A DNA stretch of 64,000 bases from UBA4732 sp963823075 (GTDB lineage Bacteria > Planctomycetota > Planctomycetia > Gemmatales > Gemmataceae). The notes beneath the pieces are model-generated. The model made no database searches, was not told the origin of the DNA, and was given only the letters and a program-made list of their open reading frames with translations. This document shows positions 1 through 9,281 of this stretch, piece by piece. The DNA lies in NCBI GenBank assembly GCA_963823075.1, contig CAWGKE010000001.1, positions 1,550,001 through 1,614,000 on the forward strand, written 5' to 3'. The translations under genes and the position numbers were made by a program. Position 1 is the first letter of the stretch. Each line of letters starts with the position of its first letter.

Positions 1-612
1 GCCGCCGATTACGTGGCCCAGGCCGATCGGGTGGACGGTCTGACGGCGCGGACGGCCGAGGTGGTGATGGCCGAGTGGGTCGCCAGCCGCACCGTGGACG
101 AGGCGCTGCTCAACGGCAAAATCGGCCTGCGCGAGGCGCTGATCCGCGAGGTCGGCGAGCGGATTCAGCCGTACCGCCTGGGCGTCCAGGTGCTGGACGC
201 GCCGGTCGCGCTGGTCGCGCCGCCGGACGAGGTGAAGTCGGCCTTCGACGACGTGGCCCGCGAACAGACCCGCATCGAGACGAAGGTAAACAACGCCAAT
301 CAGGAGGCGGATAGTCAGGAAAAAGCGGCGCTGTCCGACCAGTTCCGCATCCGGCAGGAGACGGCGGCGTACGTGTCCGGCCGGAAGCTGCTGGCCCGGC
401 AGGAAGCGGACAACTTCCTCGCCCGGCTGGCCAAGTACCGCGAGGGCCTGCGCGACAACCCGGACTATCTGCGGCAAATCTGGGACGACGAAAGGGGCAA
501 GCTGTTTGCGACGCTGAAGGCGAACGGGCAGCTCGGCCTGCTCGACGATCACGTCGGCAAAGACGGTTTGGACTTCAACATGACGGCGCCGCTGCCGAAG
601 AAGAACCCGTGA
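1..612 (+). CDS. Band-7/SPFH protein, HflK-like, 5'-truncated
   Basis: The frame is open from base 1, so the start lies outside the window. The visible ~200 residues match the C-terminal half of HflK/stomatin-type SPFH proteins: a segment reading VLDAPVALVAPPDEV, then a long Ala/Gln/Glu/Arg-rich coiled-coil helix ending in KKNP. In HflK this region lies outside the membrane and helps form the HflKC cage around FtsH. The N-terminal membrane anchor cannot be seen, so HflK versus HflC or a stomatin cannot be settled. A strong hairpin follows the stop. Confidence 0.7.
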   Translation, partial: AADYVAQADRVDGLTARTAEVVMAEWVASRTVDEALLNGKIGLREALIREVGERIQPYRLGVQVLDAPVALVAPPDEVKSAFDDVAREQTRIETKVNNANQEADSQEKAALSDQFRIRQETAAYVSGRKLLARQEADNFLARLAKYREGLRDNPDYLRQIWDDERGKLFATLKANGQLGLLDDHVGKDGLDFNMTAPLPKKNP

Positions 613-647
613 GACCGGCGAGCCCGCAGCGCCAAGCAAGCAAACTC

Positions 648-691
648 CTCACCCCGTTCCGCGGCGATACCGCTGCCAGGAACGGGGTGAG
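648..691 (+). terminator. Strong hairpin downstream of hflK-like gene
   Basis: A perfect 13-bp stem (CTCACCCCGTTCC / GGAACGGGGTGAG) with an 18-nt loop begins about 36 nt after the stop. There is no U-run, so termination is inferred from position. It also overlaps the end of the interrupted minus-strand gene. Confidence 0.5.
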
Positions 692-755
692 AAGCCGTGG
701 CGCGAGGCCTCAATGGAGGTTGGCGCTCCCACGAGTGGGATGGAAGTCGCGCTTA

Positions 756-1666
756 AAGTCTGTTCCATAAGGCCCTACGCGGCCGATTTGGGCCGATGGC
801 CTTTGAACCGGAAACGCTGGCTCCATGCCTTCCGTTTCGGTTTGAGTCGCCGGAGCATGTGATGGATGGCGCCGAGTTGCACCATGGCTTCACTCGACTC
901 CGGCAGATGCTCGTAGTCCTTGCTCAGCCGCCGGTAACGCCCCAGCCAGGCGAAGGTCCGTTCCACCACCCAGCGGATCTTCAAGGGCTTGAACTTCCGC
1001 TCGCCCTGCGGCCGGCTGACCACTTCCAGCCGATAGGGCCGGCGGTGAAGACGCAGCCAGTCATACAGGGCATAGTTGTGATACTTGTTGTCCGCGAATA
1101 CGACTTCCAAGCGGGGGAAGTCCCGGCCCCGCGCCTGGGCGAAAACGTCCTGGGCGGCGCGGCCGTCGTCCACGTTGGCGGCCGTCACCCCAACGGCGAT
1201 CAGCAAACCCAGCGTGTCAACGAGGATATGCCGTTTGCGACCATGGACCTTCTTGCCGCCGTCGTTGCCAATCTCCCGTCCGCCCTCGGCCGTCTTGACC
1301 GACTGGCTGTCGATGGCCGCGGCGCTGGGCGTCGGCTGCCGGCCGGCCTTGCCACGCACGCGTTCCCGGAGCGCATCGACGAGACGCTGCCAGGCGCCGT
1401 TCCCCTGGAACCCCTGGAAGTAGTTGTAGACGGTCTTCCAGGGCGGGAAGTCGTGGGGCAGCGCCCGCCACGTGCAACCCTGGCGGGTGACGTAGAACAA
1501 GGCGTTGACCACCGCACGCATGTCGGTTTTACGGGGTCGTCCTCCGGGCCGGGCGGGCGGGATCAGCGGCTGGAGAGTCGCCCATTGGTCGTCCGTAAGG
1601 TCGCTCGGATAGGGTTTGTGTTCCATACCCTATTCTATGGCCGACACCCCCTTATGGAACAGACTC
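756..1666 (-). mobile_element. IS5-family insertion sequence, copy 1 (911 bp)
   Basis: Terminal inverted repeats begin RAGTCTGTTCCATAAGG at both ends; the outermost base differs (A at 756, G as read from 1666). TTA is duplicated at 753-755 and 1667-1669, as expected for an IS5-family member using a TNA target. It carries one transposase gene and splits the MTEAEWL gene. An inverted copy of equal length lies at 47718-48628; the one base difference I noted between the copies is silent (GGG/GGA in a Gly codon). Confidence 0.92.
775..1626 (-). CDS. IS5-family transposase
   Basis: A single-frame DDE transposase of 283 residues. The N-terminal region holds LTDDQWATLQPLIPP and the RKTDMRAVVNALFYV helix. 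The catalytic core shows AIDSQSVKTAEGG (first Asp), the basic HGRKRHILVDTLGLL stretch, VVFADNKYHN (second Asp) and RWVVERTFAWLGRYRRL (catalytic Glu in the Y/R-E-R-type signature). It looks intact and ends 19 bp inside the IS end. The protein is identical to that of the copy at 47758-48609. Confidence 0.95.
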   Translation of the reverse strand: MEHKPYPSDLTDDQWATLQPLIPPARPGGRPRKTDMRAVVNALFYVTRQGCTWRALPHDFPPWKTVYNYFQGFQGNGAWQRLVDALRERVRGKAGRQPTPSAAAIDSQSVKTAEGGREIGNDGGKKVHGRKRHILVDTLGLLIAVGVTAANVDDGRAAQDVFAQARGRDFPRLEVVFADNKYHNYALYDWLRLHRRPYRLEVVSRPQGERKFKPLKIRWVVERTFAWLGRYRRLSKDYEHLPESSEAMVQLGAIHHMLRRLKPKRKAWSQRFRFKGHRPKSAA

Positions 1667-1997
1667 TTATTACCGCTGTGGCCGCTTCCCACGCCCGACG
1701 ATTCAGAGCATCGCACACCGCCGCCTTGGCAGGGCCCCGTCGATGTGCGCCGAACGAAACCCAGCCAACATGGAACGCCGTCTCCCGCGCTCGCTTACGT
1801 TCAGCCGAATCGGCAGCCCCCTCCGCCACTCTCTCAGCAACCTCCAGCGCCGTGCGTGCTTCAGGGACAAGTAGTGGGCTGACTCGGCGAACACAAGCAA
1901 CGGCAAAGAGTCGCAATTTCCGGTCACTCGCCTTGCCGCGCAGGAGTTCCAGCATCGCCGTCGGGTCGGTACATATCAGCCACTCCGCCTCCGTCAT
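1667..1997 (-). pseudogene. Gemmata-lineage MTEAEWL-family protein, interrupted by IS5
   Basis: The ATG overlaps the stop of the upstream CBS gene (ATGA at 1994-1997), so the two are probably co-translated. The product starts MTEAEWL, followed by LLRGKASDRKLRLFAVACVRR, a hallmark of a family abundant in Gemmata-type planctomycetes; its function is unknown. After about 110 codons the frame runs into the IS5 copy and stops there. If the IS and one TTA duplicate are removed, the frame continues through 752-649 to a TGA. That tail overlaps a terminator hairpin and need not be native. Confidence 0.65.
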
Positions 1998-2521
1998 GTC
2001 CCACCCCCGCAGCCCCCCTTGCACAGCCGGGTGATGTGCTGGAGCATGTCGCGCACGGAGATCATGCCCAGCACGCGGCCGTTCTGCACCACCGGCAGAT
2101 GGCGGTAGCCGCCGCCGTCCATTTTGTGCAGCACGAACGCCAGCGGGTCGGTCGGCCGCACCGTCTCCGGGTCGGCCGTCATGAACGCGCGCACCGGCCG
2201 GGCGGCGCAGTCCGGCTCGCCGGCCGCCTTGGTCAGCAGGTCGCGCTCGCTGAAGATGCCCAGCAGCTTGCCCGCGTCGTCCACGATCAAGAGCGCCCCG
2301 ACGTTGCGCTCCAGCATCGTGCGGACGGCCTCGCCGACCGTCGCCGTCGGCGGCAGCGTCACGGCCGGCCGCGGGTTCAGCACGGCCACGCGGTCCTCCA
2401 GCAGGCTGCGCTCGACGCGGTCGTGGGCCGTCGGACGGTCCAGCTGCGTCAGGTCCTGCTGGCAGTGGCCGCACTGCTCGGCGCCGGGCAGATTGTCGTG
2501 CGAACAAACCGGACAGATCAT
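1994..2521 (-). CDS. Zinc-ribbon plus tandem CBS-domain protein
   Basis: 175 residues. The first ~22 form a zinc ribbon (CPVC ... CGHC); two CBS domains follow (about 50-110 and 115-170) with the repeated pattern GALLIVDDAGKLLGIFSERDLL and YRHLPVVQNGRVLGMISVRDML. CBS pairs bind adenine nucleotides and act as energy sensors. It is the last intact gene of a minus-strand run containing a 2-oxoacid:ferredoxin oxidoreductase, and a second CBS protein heads that run, so the pair may report energy state to the enzyme; this is inference. The start is an ATG after a zinc-ribbon-type N terminus. Confidence 0.85.
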   Translation of the reverse strand: MICPVCSHDNLPGAEQCGHCQQDLTQLDRPTAHDRVERSLLEDRVAVLNPRPAVTLPPTATVGEAVRTMLERNVGALLIVDDAGKLLGIFSERDLLTKAAGEPDCAARPVRAFMTADPETVRPTDPLAFVLHKMDGGGYRHLPVVQNGRVLGMISVRDMLQHITRLCKGGCGGGT

Positions 2522-2526
2522 AAGCC

Positions 2527-2610
2527 AGTGTTCAGTTTTCAGTGTTCAGTTTTCAGTGGGGTGCCGCTGGTTCTATCTTACTGAACACTGAAAACTGAAC
2601 ACTGAAAACT
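2527..2610. repeat. Intergenic palindrome of GTTCAGTTTTCAGT units
   Basis: Two 31-nt arms (2527-2557 and 2580-2610) are each built from repeated GTGTTCAGTTTTCA units and pair over at least 24 bp around a 22-nt loop. The structure fills the gap between the beta subunit and the CBS gene. It combines tandem periodicity with inversion, like several other palindromes in this window. Confidence 0.85.
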
Positions 2611-3633
2611 ATTCAACGATCCAGGCGTCTTCCCCGGCGAAGAGTTCGTTGAGGTCGCCGGAGCCTTCCGATCGGATCGCTTCCTCAATCTGGCCGTCGA
2701 TCAGGTCGCCATAGGTCGGTCGCCGCACGCAGCGCAGCACGCCGACGCACTCGGGCAATTCCGGGTAGATCATGCGGCTCAGGAGGTGCGCCAGCGTCGT
2801 GTCGGCGGCGGCCTCGTCGTGGACCAGCAGGTCGGCGTGCGCCGCCCCGTTGCCGTTGGTCAAGGCGACGGCCTCGGGACGCAGGCCGCGCAGCCGGACG
2901 CCGCGGTTCCGGTCCTGGCCGAACACCAGCCGCTTGCCGTGTTCCAGGTAGACGAGGTTGTCCGCCTTCACGCCCTTGTCGGTGGCGTACTCGAAAACGC
3001 CGTCGTTGAAGACTTTGCAGTTCTGGTATATCTCGACAAAAGCCGATCCCCGATGGGCGGCCGCCCGCCGCAGCGTCTCCGTCAGGTGGTTCACGTCCAC
3101 GTCGATGGTGCGGGCGATGAACGTCGCCTCCGCGGCCGTCGCCAGCGTCAGCGGACGCAGCGGCTCGTCGATCGATCCCTGCGGCGTGGAGCGCGTCCGC
3201 GTGCCGCGCGCGAGGTCGGCGAATGCTGGCCCTTCGTCAGACCCAGCACCTCATTGTTGAAAAGAAGAATTTTGAGATCGACGTTGCGGCGCAGGGCATG
3301 GATGAGGTGGTTGCCGCCGATGGACAGGCCGTCGCCGTCGCCGGTGACGACCCACACGCTCAACTCCGGCCGCACCAGTTTCAGGCCGGTCGCCACGGCC
3401 GGCGCCCGGCCGTGAATCGTCTGGAACCCGTAAGTGTTGAGGTAATACGGCAGCCGGCTGGAGCAGCCGACGCCGGAGACGAACACGAACCGCTCGCGCG
3501 GCACGCCCAGCGACGCCAGCACCTGCTTGAGCACCGCCAGGACGGAGAAATCGCCGCAACCGGGGCACCAGCGCACCTCCTGGTCGCTGGCCAGGTCTTT
3601 CGCGGTCAGAGGCAGCGGCGTTTCCAACGGCAT
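2609..3633 (-). pseudogene. korB: 2-oxoacid:ferredoxin oxidoreductase beta subunit, frameshifted
   Basis: The beta subunit binds thiamine diphosphate and catalyses oxidative decarboxylation of a 2-oxoacid (for Kor, 2-oxoglutarate) with ferredoxin. The N-terminal frame shows RWCPGCGDFSVL (cluster-binding Cys), the TPP motif VVTGDGDGLSIGGN ... LFNNEVLGLTKGQHSPTS, then derails near 3205 in a CGCGCG run. The next frame resumes with RSTPQGSIDEPLRPL and continues to the normal C terminus. One extra base, or two missing, restores about 340 codons. This could be a sequencing indel or real decay. It lies 33 nt after the alpha subunit gene. Confidence 0.8.
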
Positions 3634-3666
3634 TCCGCACCACGGCAGGGAGTTCGTAACTAATTA

Positions 3667-5510
3667 CTAACTATTCAGCATTTGATGAATCGTCTCTTCT
3701 ATTTCGCCCACCTGGAACGCCCGGCCTTGCACCTTGTTCATTCCGACGGCGTCGATGAGATAGTCGGATCGCAGCAGCCGCACCAGCTGGCCCGCGTTCA
3801 GTTCCGGCGCCAGCACCTTCTTGTAGCGCCGCAGGACGTCGCCGGTGTTGCGCGGCATGGGATTGAGATATCGCAAATGGGCGTGAGCCACGCTCCGGCC
3901 CTGACCCCGCGCCCGGCGCACCGCCGTCGTGATGGCGCCGAAGGTGCTGCCCCAGCCGACCACCAGCAAATCGCCCTCGGTCGGGCCGTCCACCGACAAT
4001 TCCGGGATGTCGTCGGCGATGCGGGCGATCTTCTCCGCGCGGATGCGCACCATCCGCTCGTGGTTGATCGGGTCGTAGCTGACGGCGCCGCTGCCGTTCT
4101 CTTTCTCGAGGCCGCCGATGCGGTGCTCCAGCCCTGGCGTACCGGGGACCGCCCACGGCCGCACCTGCCGCTCGTCGCGCTGGTACGGCTGGAACGGCGC
4201 GCCGCCGGCCGCCGTCGGACGGCGAACCGAGATCGCGGGCAGCGCGGCCGCGTCAGGCAATCCCCACGGCTCGGCGCCGGACGCCAGCGAGGCGTCGGAC
4301 AGCAGCAGCACCGGCGTCATGTGGCCGACCGCCAGGCGAACCGCCTCGTAGACCGCGTCGAAACAGTCGGCCGGCGACCGCGCGGCCAGCACCGCGACCG
4401 GGCATTCGCCGTGCCGGCCGAACAACGCCTGAAATAGATCGGCCTGCTCCGTTTTCGTCGGCAAGCCGAGGCCGGGGCCGCCGCGCTGCACGTCGATGAC
4501 CACGACCGGCAGCTCCGCTGTCACGGCCAGGCCGATCGCTTCCGCCTTCGACGACAGCCCGGGGCCGCTCGTCGCCGTCGCGCCGAGGCCGCCGCCGAAC
4601 GCCGCGCCGACCGCCGCCGCCATCGCTGCGGTTTCGTCCTCGGCCTGGAACGCGCGCACGCCGAACCGTTTCAGCTCGACCAGCCGGTGCAGCACGTCGG
4701 AGGCCGGGGCGATCGGGTAGGCGGCGTACAGCAGCGGCAGCCCGGCCGTCCGCGCCGCGGCGACCAGGCCCAGGGCCAGGGCCTCGTTGCCGGTCACGCT
4801 GCGGTAGCGGCCCGGCGGCAGCGGCGCCCGCCCCACGCGGACGCGATCCGGCAGCCCCTCGGTCGTTTCGCCGTAGCGCCAGCCGGCCTGGAGGGCGCGG
4901 CGGTTGGCTTCCAGGATGGCCGGGTTGCGGGCGAATTTCTCCTGAATCCACTGCAGCGTCGGCCCCGGGGGCCGCTCGAACAGCCAGTAAACCAGCCCCA
5001 GCGCGAAGAAGTTCCGGCAGCGATCCACCTCGCGCTGGCTGAGCAGGGGCGGCGCCGCAGCGCCGGTCGGCGGCGGCCTGGCGGGTCAGGGCGGTGATCG
5101 GCACGGCCAGCAGCCGCCGGCCTGCCAGGGAGCCGTCCACCAGCGGGTCGGCCGCGTAGCCGGCCTTAGCCAACTCGTCCGCCGTGAAGGCGTCGCGGTT
5201 GACGATCAGAACTCCGTCGCTTTTTAGGTCTTTCAAGTGCGTCTTGAGCGCCGCCGGGTTCATGGCGACGAGCAGATCGACGCGGTCGCCGGGCGTCTGG
5301 ACGTCGCCGCCGAACTGGACCTGGAAGGCGGACACGCCGGCCAGCGACCCGGCCGGCGCCCGGATTTCGGCCGGGAAGTCGGGCGCCGTCCACACGGCGT
5401 TGCCGCACAGCGCCGACGTGTGCGTCGAGCTGGGCGCCCGCCAGCTGGATGCCGTCGCCGGAATCGCCGGCCATACGGACGACGGCGGAATCCCGTTCTT
5501 GCAGCGTCAT
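3667..5510 (-). pseudogene. korA: 2-oxoacid:ferredoxin oxidoreductase alpha (gamma-alpha fusion), two frameshifts
   Basis: A fused gamma-alpha subunit of the KorA type. The start codon at 5510 gives MTLQERDSAVVRMAGDSGDG. An apparent extra base near 5426 shifts the frame; the next frame continues TAPDFPAEIRAPAGSLAGVS and the gamma domain. A second shift near 5050-5075 leads into QREVDRCRNFFALGLVYWL and the alpha domain (SVTGNEALALGLVAAA, YPIAPASDVLH, FQAEDETAAMAAAVGA), which ends normally at 3667. With two frameshifts here and one in korB, either the locus is decaying or the sequence has indels in GC-rich tracts. Confidence 0.78.
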
Positions 5511-5534
5511 TGGATCGTCTCCGCCGCCGCTGTC

Positions 5535-5646
5535 GGAGACAAGGAGACAAGGAGACAAGGAGAAGGGCATGAAATGACGATCAACGTCGGCTCCGCCCTG
5601 TCTTTGGCAGCGGTACGCTTTCGGTTCTCCTTGTCTCCTTGTCTCC
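5535..5646. repeat. Intergenic palindrome of GGAGACAA units
   Basis: An 8-nt unit (GGAGACAA) is repeated three times at 5535-5564. Its last 22 bp are perfectly inverted at 5625-5646 around a 60-nt spacer. It sits between a CBS gene and korA on the same strand, so it would be transcribed with both. Confidence 0.82.
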
Positions 5647-5658
5647 TTTTCTCACTCT

Positions 5659-6126
5659 TCACGCCCCCTCCGGATTCGCCGGGAAGCTGGCCGGGTCCGG
5701 GGGCTGGTTGCAAACGGTGGCCGGGAAGTGTTCGGCCAGGTAGTGGATGATGCGCTTGACCGACAGCACGCCCAGCGGCCGGCCGGCCTCGTCCACGACC
5801 GGCAAATGGCGATATCCGCCCTCCTCCATGCGGCGCACCGCGACGCCGATCGGCTCCTTCGGCCCGACTACCACGGGGTCGGCGGTCATGCAGGCGGACA
5901 CCGTCGCGGACAGCGGCAGGCCGGCCGCCAGGACGCGGCGCATCAGGTCGCGCTCGGTGAAGACGCCGACCAGCCGGTCGTCGCGGCAGACCAGAAGGCA
6001 ACCGACGCCGTGCTCGCGCATCAGCCGAACGGCGTCCGCGACCGTCTGCTCCGGGGCGATGCGCAGCGGCGCCGTCGGGTGCAGGCGGGAAACGCTGTCC
6101 ACCTTAAGGTTGCGCGCCAGTTCCAT
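5659..6126 (-). CDS. Tandem CBS-domain protein
   Basis: From the ATG at 6126 the protein is 155 residues (MELARNLKVDSVSRL); an ATG 57 nt upstream is also in frame but adds a poor N terminus. Two CBS domains carry GCLLVCRDDRLVGVFTERDL and YRHLPVVDEAGRPLGVLSV, closely resembling the CBS domains of the 1994-2521 gene but without its zinc ribbon. It lies upstream of korA on the same strand, so two related CBS proteins bracket the oxidoreductase genes. Adenylate sensing is expected of the family, not shown here. Confidence 0.85.
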   Translation of the reverse strand: MELARNLKVDSVSRLHPTAPLRIAPEQTVADAVRLMREHGVGCLLVCRDDRLVGVFTERDLMRRVLAAGLPLSATVSACMTADPVVVGPKEPIGVAVRRMEEGGYRHLPVVDEAGRPLGVLSVKRIIHYLAEHFPATVCNQPPDPASFPANPEGA

Positions 6127-6397
6127 GATACGGGTCGTCCGCGTCCGGGCCGCGTCCGAAGGCGGCGGGCGGGCGGCCGCCATGCGGGCGCTGCGCCTGA
6201 GGGATTGCTTTCCGTCGTTTCCGACGGGCCGGGAGGGGGTGGGGGTCGGTGGGACGGTTCAGGCTGGTCGCTCGCCCTCTTCCCATGCCAGAGGTAATTG
6301 TCGGGAAACCCCGGGCGGCGGCAAGGGTCGGCCGACGGACGCTCGGCGAAGCAGGCCGTCGTACCATGGTCGGCGTCGCGCTCGCCGGGCGCGAGGA

Positions 6398-6424
6398 AAG
6401 CCCCGGGCGGGCGGCCCGGGGCTT
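6398..6424 (-). terminator. GC-rich terminator hairpin
   Basis: A perfect 10-bp stem AAGCCCCGGG / CCCGGGGCTT with a 7-nt loop lies 34 nt after the minus-strand stop at 6458 and is followed by TTCC on that strand. It looks like a factor-independent terminator with a weak U-tract. Confidence 0.65.
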
Positions 6425-6457
6425 CTTCCTGCTTCCTTCCCCTGTCTTGCCGACCGC

Positions 6458-7018
6458 TCACTTCTTGTCCGCGGTCGTGGCGTCCGCCTTGGGGAAGTCG
6501 CACAGCTTCTGCACGGCTGTCACGTCCTTCATGTAGTCGCTCAGGTAGGTGCGGAAGGACGCCGGGCTGACGCCGCCGTGATTCAGCAACGGCAGGCCCA
6601 CCTTGATCTTCTTGAACTGCTTGTCGTAGTAGACGGCGGCCGGCCCGATGTCGTTGTTTTCCTGCAGCAGCTGCAGCAGCATCTCCGCCGGGACCTTTCC
6701 GTCCGCGGGGACGTCGGCGACCGAGCTGGTGATCCACAGCTGGTCCTTGTCGTTGCTCAGCATCACGTCGATGTAGTAGGTCCACGTGCCCTGCTCGATC
6801 GTGATGGTATAGATGGTCGTCTTTTCCAGCTTGTCGGCCTTGGGGTCGTAGCCCATGTTTTGCAGCATGGTCAGCAGGCTCTCGTCGGTCAGCGGGGCCG
6901 CGGCCGTGGCCGGCTTGGACGTCTTGGGGGTCGGGACCGGGCCGTCCGCCCGCGTCTGACAGACGCCCAGGGCCGCCGCCATCATCCCCGCCAGCGCGAA
7001 TTTCGTGAACTTCGACAT
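6458..7018 (-). CDS. Secreted protein of unknown function (YbjN/chaperone-like fold possible)
   Basis: The ATG at 7018 follows AAAGGAG at good spacing and gives MSKFTKFALAGMMAAALGVCQTRA, a clear signal peptide. The ~160-residue mature part reads SLLTMLQNMGYDP ... KTTIYTITIEQGTWTYYIDVML, with alternating strands and a C-terminal helix. This layout recalls YbjN/type III chaperone-like proteins, but I cannot assign it. It diverges from the transglutaminase gene across 225 bp that must hold both promoters, and it has its own terminator. Confidence 0.75.
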   Translation of the reverse strand: MSKFTKFALAGMMAAALGVCQTRADGPVPTPKTSKPATAAAPLTDESLLTMLQNMGYDPKADKLEKTTIYTITIEQGTWTYYIDVMLSNDKDQLWITSSVADVPADGKVPAEMLLQLLQENNDIGPAAVYYDKQFKKIKVGLPLLNHGGVSPASFRTYLSDYMKDVTAVQKLCDFPKADATTADKK

Positions 7019-7243
7019 GTGCAATCTCCTTTGGTTGCGGCGGGGCCGCGAACGGGCCGCCGCCGTGCCAGGGTTCGGATCGTGTCAGCCGTCTCGTGCG
7101 GCCTTTCCACCCACCTTTACGCGGGCGCCGGCGCGGTGTGACGCCGAAAAACGCGGCGCTTGACTCCGCTCGACCGGCAGGTTCCAATCGTTCGGAGCGG
7201 CCGCGCCCCTCGCCCGGCCCTCGGTTCCCATCGGAGACGCTCC

Positions 7244-8938
7244 ATGAAACGCCGCATCCTGTGCTGCTGTCTGCTGTGGCTCGGCTGGGCCACGGCCGCC
7301 CACGCGGCCGGAGAATGGTTCGAGCTGGCCGACGCCAACGGCTGGTGGACGAGCGACCTGAACCACCCGGCCGCGAAGAAGCTGAAGGAATTGGCCGGGC
7401 GCGAGAAGCAAGAGTTGACCTCCGTGGCCTTCACGCCCGACGGCGACTGGGTCGTCCTCTACGGCGGCAACGGCTTCTGGACCAGCAACGCCGATCTGCC
7501 GGCCTGCAAGAAGCTGGCCGAGTTGCAGAAGAAGCACACTCTCAAATGCGTCGCCTTCACGCCCACCGGCGGCTGGGTCGTCTTCTACGACCAGAACGGC
7601 TACGAGGCCCAAAACATCGGCGACGAGGCGTTCAAGTACATCAAGAAGGTCGCCGACGACGGCGGCACGCTGCGCTCGATCGCGTTCACGCCCGCCGACG
7701 GCTGGGTGCTGCTGTTCGACACGTGCGGCCTCTACATGGGGAACGTCCCGGACGACCTCAGCAAGGTGCTGGGAGCCGCCGTCGATAAGCGCGTGCCGGT
7801 TCGCTGCGTCGCGTTCACCACCTTCGGCGACTGGTTCGCCCTGGTCGGCGACGGCTGGAAGTCGAACGTCCCCGACCATCCAGCGTCAAAACAGATCGCT
7901 AAACTCCGCAGAGAGGGGAAGGCCCTCAAGTGGGTCGCCTTCGCCCCCGACGACCTCGCGGCGGCCCGGTACGTCCTCGACGTGAAACCGTCGCAGCGCG
8001 TCAAGGCGGTGCTGACGACGGACATCGCCCATCCCGACGCGACGGTCGAGGCGTGGTACCTGTACGCCCCGAAGGCGCCGACGCTGCCGGCCCAGTCGTC
8101 GGTCGAGACGACGTTCGCGCCCAAGGGCAAGGTCGTGGAAGAACTCAGCCCGCTGAAGCGCCCCGTCTTCTTCACGAAGATCGCCGACGGCCGCAAGGAG
8201 GTCCACACGGTGCTGACCGTCGAGGCGACGCTGAATTCGCGACGGCTGCGGCCGCTCGCCGCGGGCCAGGAAGCCCCCGACGTGAAAGACCTCTCCGCGG
8301 AGGAGGTGAAACACTATACCCGCGCCTCGGAGACGATGGACCTCGACGCCAAGGCGTTCCGCGAGTGGATGGACGGCGGCGGCCTGACGCGGAAGGACGG
8401 CGAGAGCGACATGGCCTTCGCTCACCGGGCCTTTGCGTACATCAAGCACCATTTCACCTACGAATTCCCCACGAAGAACGATTCGGCCTCGTCGGTGTGC
8501 AAGGGCGGCAAGTCGGACTGCGGCGGACTGTCGTGCCTGTTCACGGCGACGATGCGCGCCAACGGCGTGCCGGCCCGCGTCCTGGCCGGTCGCTGGGCGC
8601 AGTCCCAGAAGCCGGGCGACAAGCTCGGCGACCAGCCGTACGCGCAGTGGCACGTCAAGGCGGAGTTCTTCGCCCACGGCGTCGGCTGGGTCCCGGTGGA
8701 CACGTCGGGCGCCGTCGGGGACGTGAGCGGCCCCGACTTCGCCTGCTTCGGCGACGACCCCGGCGACTTCATCGTCCTGGAGGCCGATCAGGACCTCACG
8801 CTGGATTCCCACGTCTCGGGCAAGCAGAACGTTTTTGTGATGCAAGGGACCATGTACTGGTGGAGCGGCAGCGGCGCGGACAAGAACAACCGTTATGAGG
8901 ACAAGTGGACGGTGGAGAAAGAAGATCTGCCAAAATAG
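7244..8938 (+). CDS. Secreted transglutaminase-like protein with WD-like N-terminal repeats
   Basis: The ATG at 7244 (after GGAGACG) gives a signal peptide MKRRILCCCLLWLGWATAAHA. Residues ~25-230 hold four or five repeats of the type FTPDGDWVVLYGGNGFW. The C-terminal half is a transglutaminase/protease-like core: KSDCGGLSC (Cys426), AQWHVKAEFF (His470) and WVPVDTSG (Asp486) make a plausible catalytic triad. Such proteins act as peptidases or crosslinkers outside the cytoplasm; the substrate is unknown. It is monocistronic, with a nested palindrome following the stop. Confidence 0.85.
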   Translation: MKRRILCCCLLWLGWATAAHAAGEWFELADANGWWTSDLNHPAAKKLKELAGREKQELTSVAFTPDGDWVVLYGGNGFWTSNADLPACKKLAELQKKHTLKCVAFTPTGGWVVFYDQNGYEAQNIGDEAFKYIKKVADDGGTLRSIAFTPADGWVLLFDTCGLYMGNVPDDLSKVLGAAVDKRVPVRCVAFTTFGDWFALVGDGWKSNVPDHPASKQIAKLRREGKALKWVAFAPDDLAAARYVLDVKPSQRVKAVLTTDIAHPDATVEAWYLYAPKAPTLPAQSSVETTFAPKGKVVEELSPLKRPVFFTKIADGRKEVHTVLTVEATLNSRRLRPLAAGQEAPDVKDLSAEEVKHYTRASETMDLDAKAFREWMDGGGLTRKDGESDMAFAHRAFAYIKHHFTYEFPTKNDSASSVCKGGKSDCGGLSCLFTATMRANGVPARVLAGRWAQSQKPGDKLGDQPYAQWHVKAEFFAHGVGWVPVDTSGAVGDVSGPDFACFGDDPGDFIVLEADQDLTLDSHVSGKQNVFVMQGTMYWWSGSGADKNNRYEDKWTVEKEDLPK

Positions 8939-8959
8939 CGCGGAGATAACACGCGCTCC

Positions 8960-9146
8960 GTCAAAGCCGCGACCGTAAGGGAGCGCTTTTGTACCAAAAG
9001 CGCTCCCTTAGGCGAGGGGCCGTGAAATACCTTGCCCGTAGCCGCATTCGCCAGAATGCGGGTGAACGGCTGTCGGCCCGCATTCTGGCGAATGCGGCTA
9101 CGGGTAGCATTCCTGCTGCCGCTCGCCTTACGGTCGCGGCTTTGAC
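8960..9146. repeat. Nested palindromic element, copy A
   Basis: Three palindromes are nested. The outer arms GTCAAAGCCGCGACCGTAAGG (8960-8980) and its complement (9126-9146) are perfect over 21 bp. An inner hairpin occupies 8976-9010. A third runs 9033-9106, with about 29-bp arms beginning CCCGTAGCCGCATTCGCCAG. About 120 bp (9010-9130) recurs inverted at 30384-30506. It separates the transglutaminase gene from the BMC promoter. Confidence 0.88.
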
Positions 9147-9194
9147 GTTTTCTTGTGAAAATATCCGAATCCGGTAAATTGTGACGGAAAATGC

Positions 9195-9223
9195 TTGACA
9201 ACCGTTGCCAGTACAGCGATAAA
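9195..9223 (+). promoter_or_regulatory. Sigma-70-type promoter for the BMC operon
   Basis: A perfect -35 box TTGACA (9195-9200), a 17-bp spacer and GATAAA (9218-9223). It lies 59 bp before the chosen start of the deoR gene, the first gene of a same-strand block reaching 20069. No operator could be identified with confidence. Confidence 0.65.
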
Positions 9224-9281
9224 TGAGCAAGATCAATCAGGGAGTGAGAGATTTTCCTCAAGTTCTGTCAGGTGGACCCCC

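Noticed and set aside
2527..2610. CRISPR-like short repeats (also 5535-5564 and 63745-63775)
   Set aside because: The units are tandem without spacers and each array is mirrored as a palindrome; no cas genes are present.
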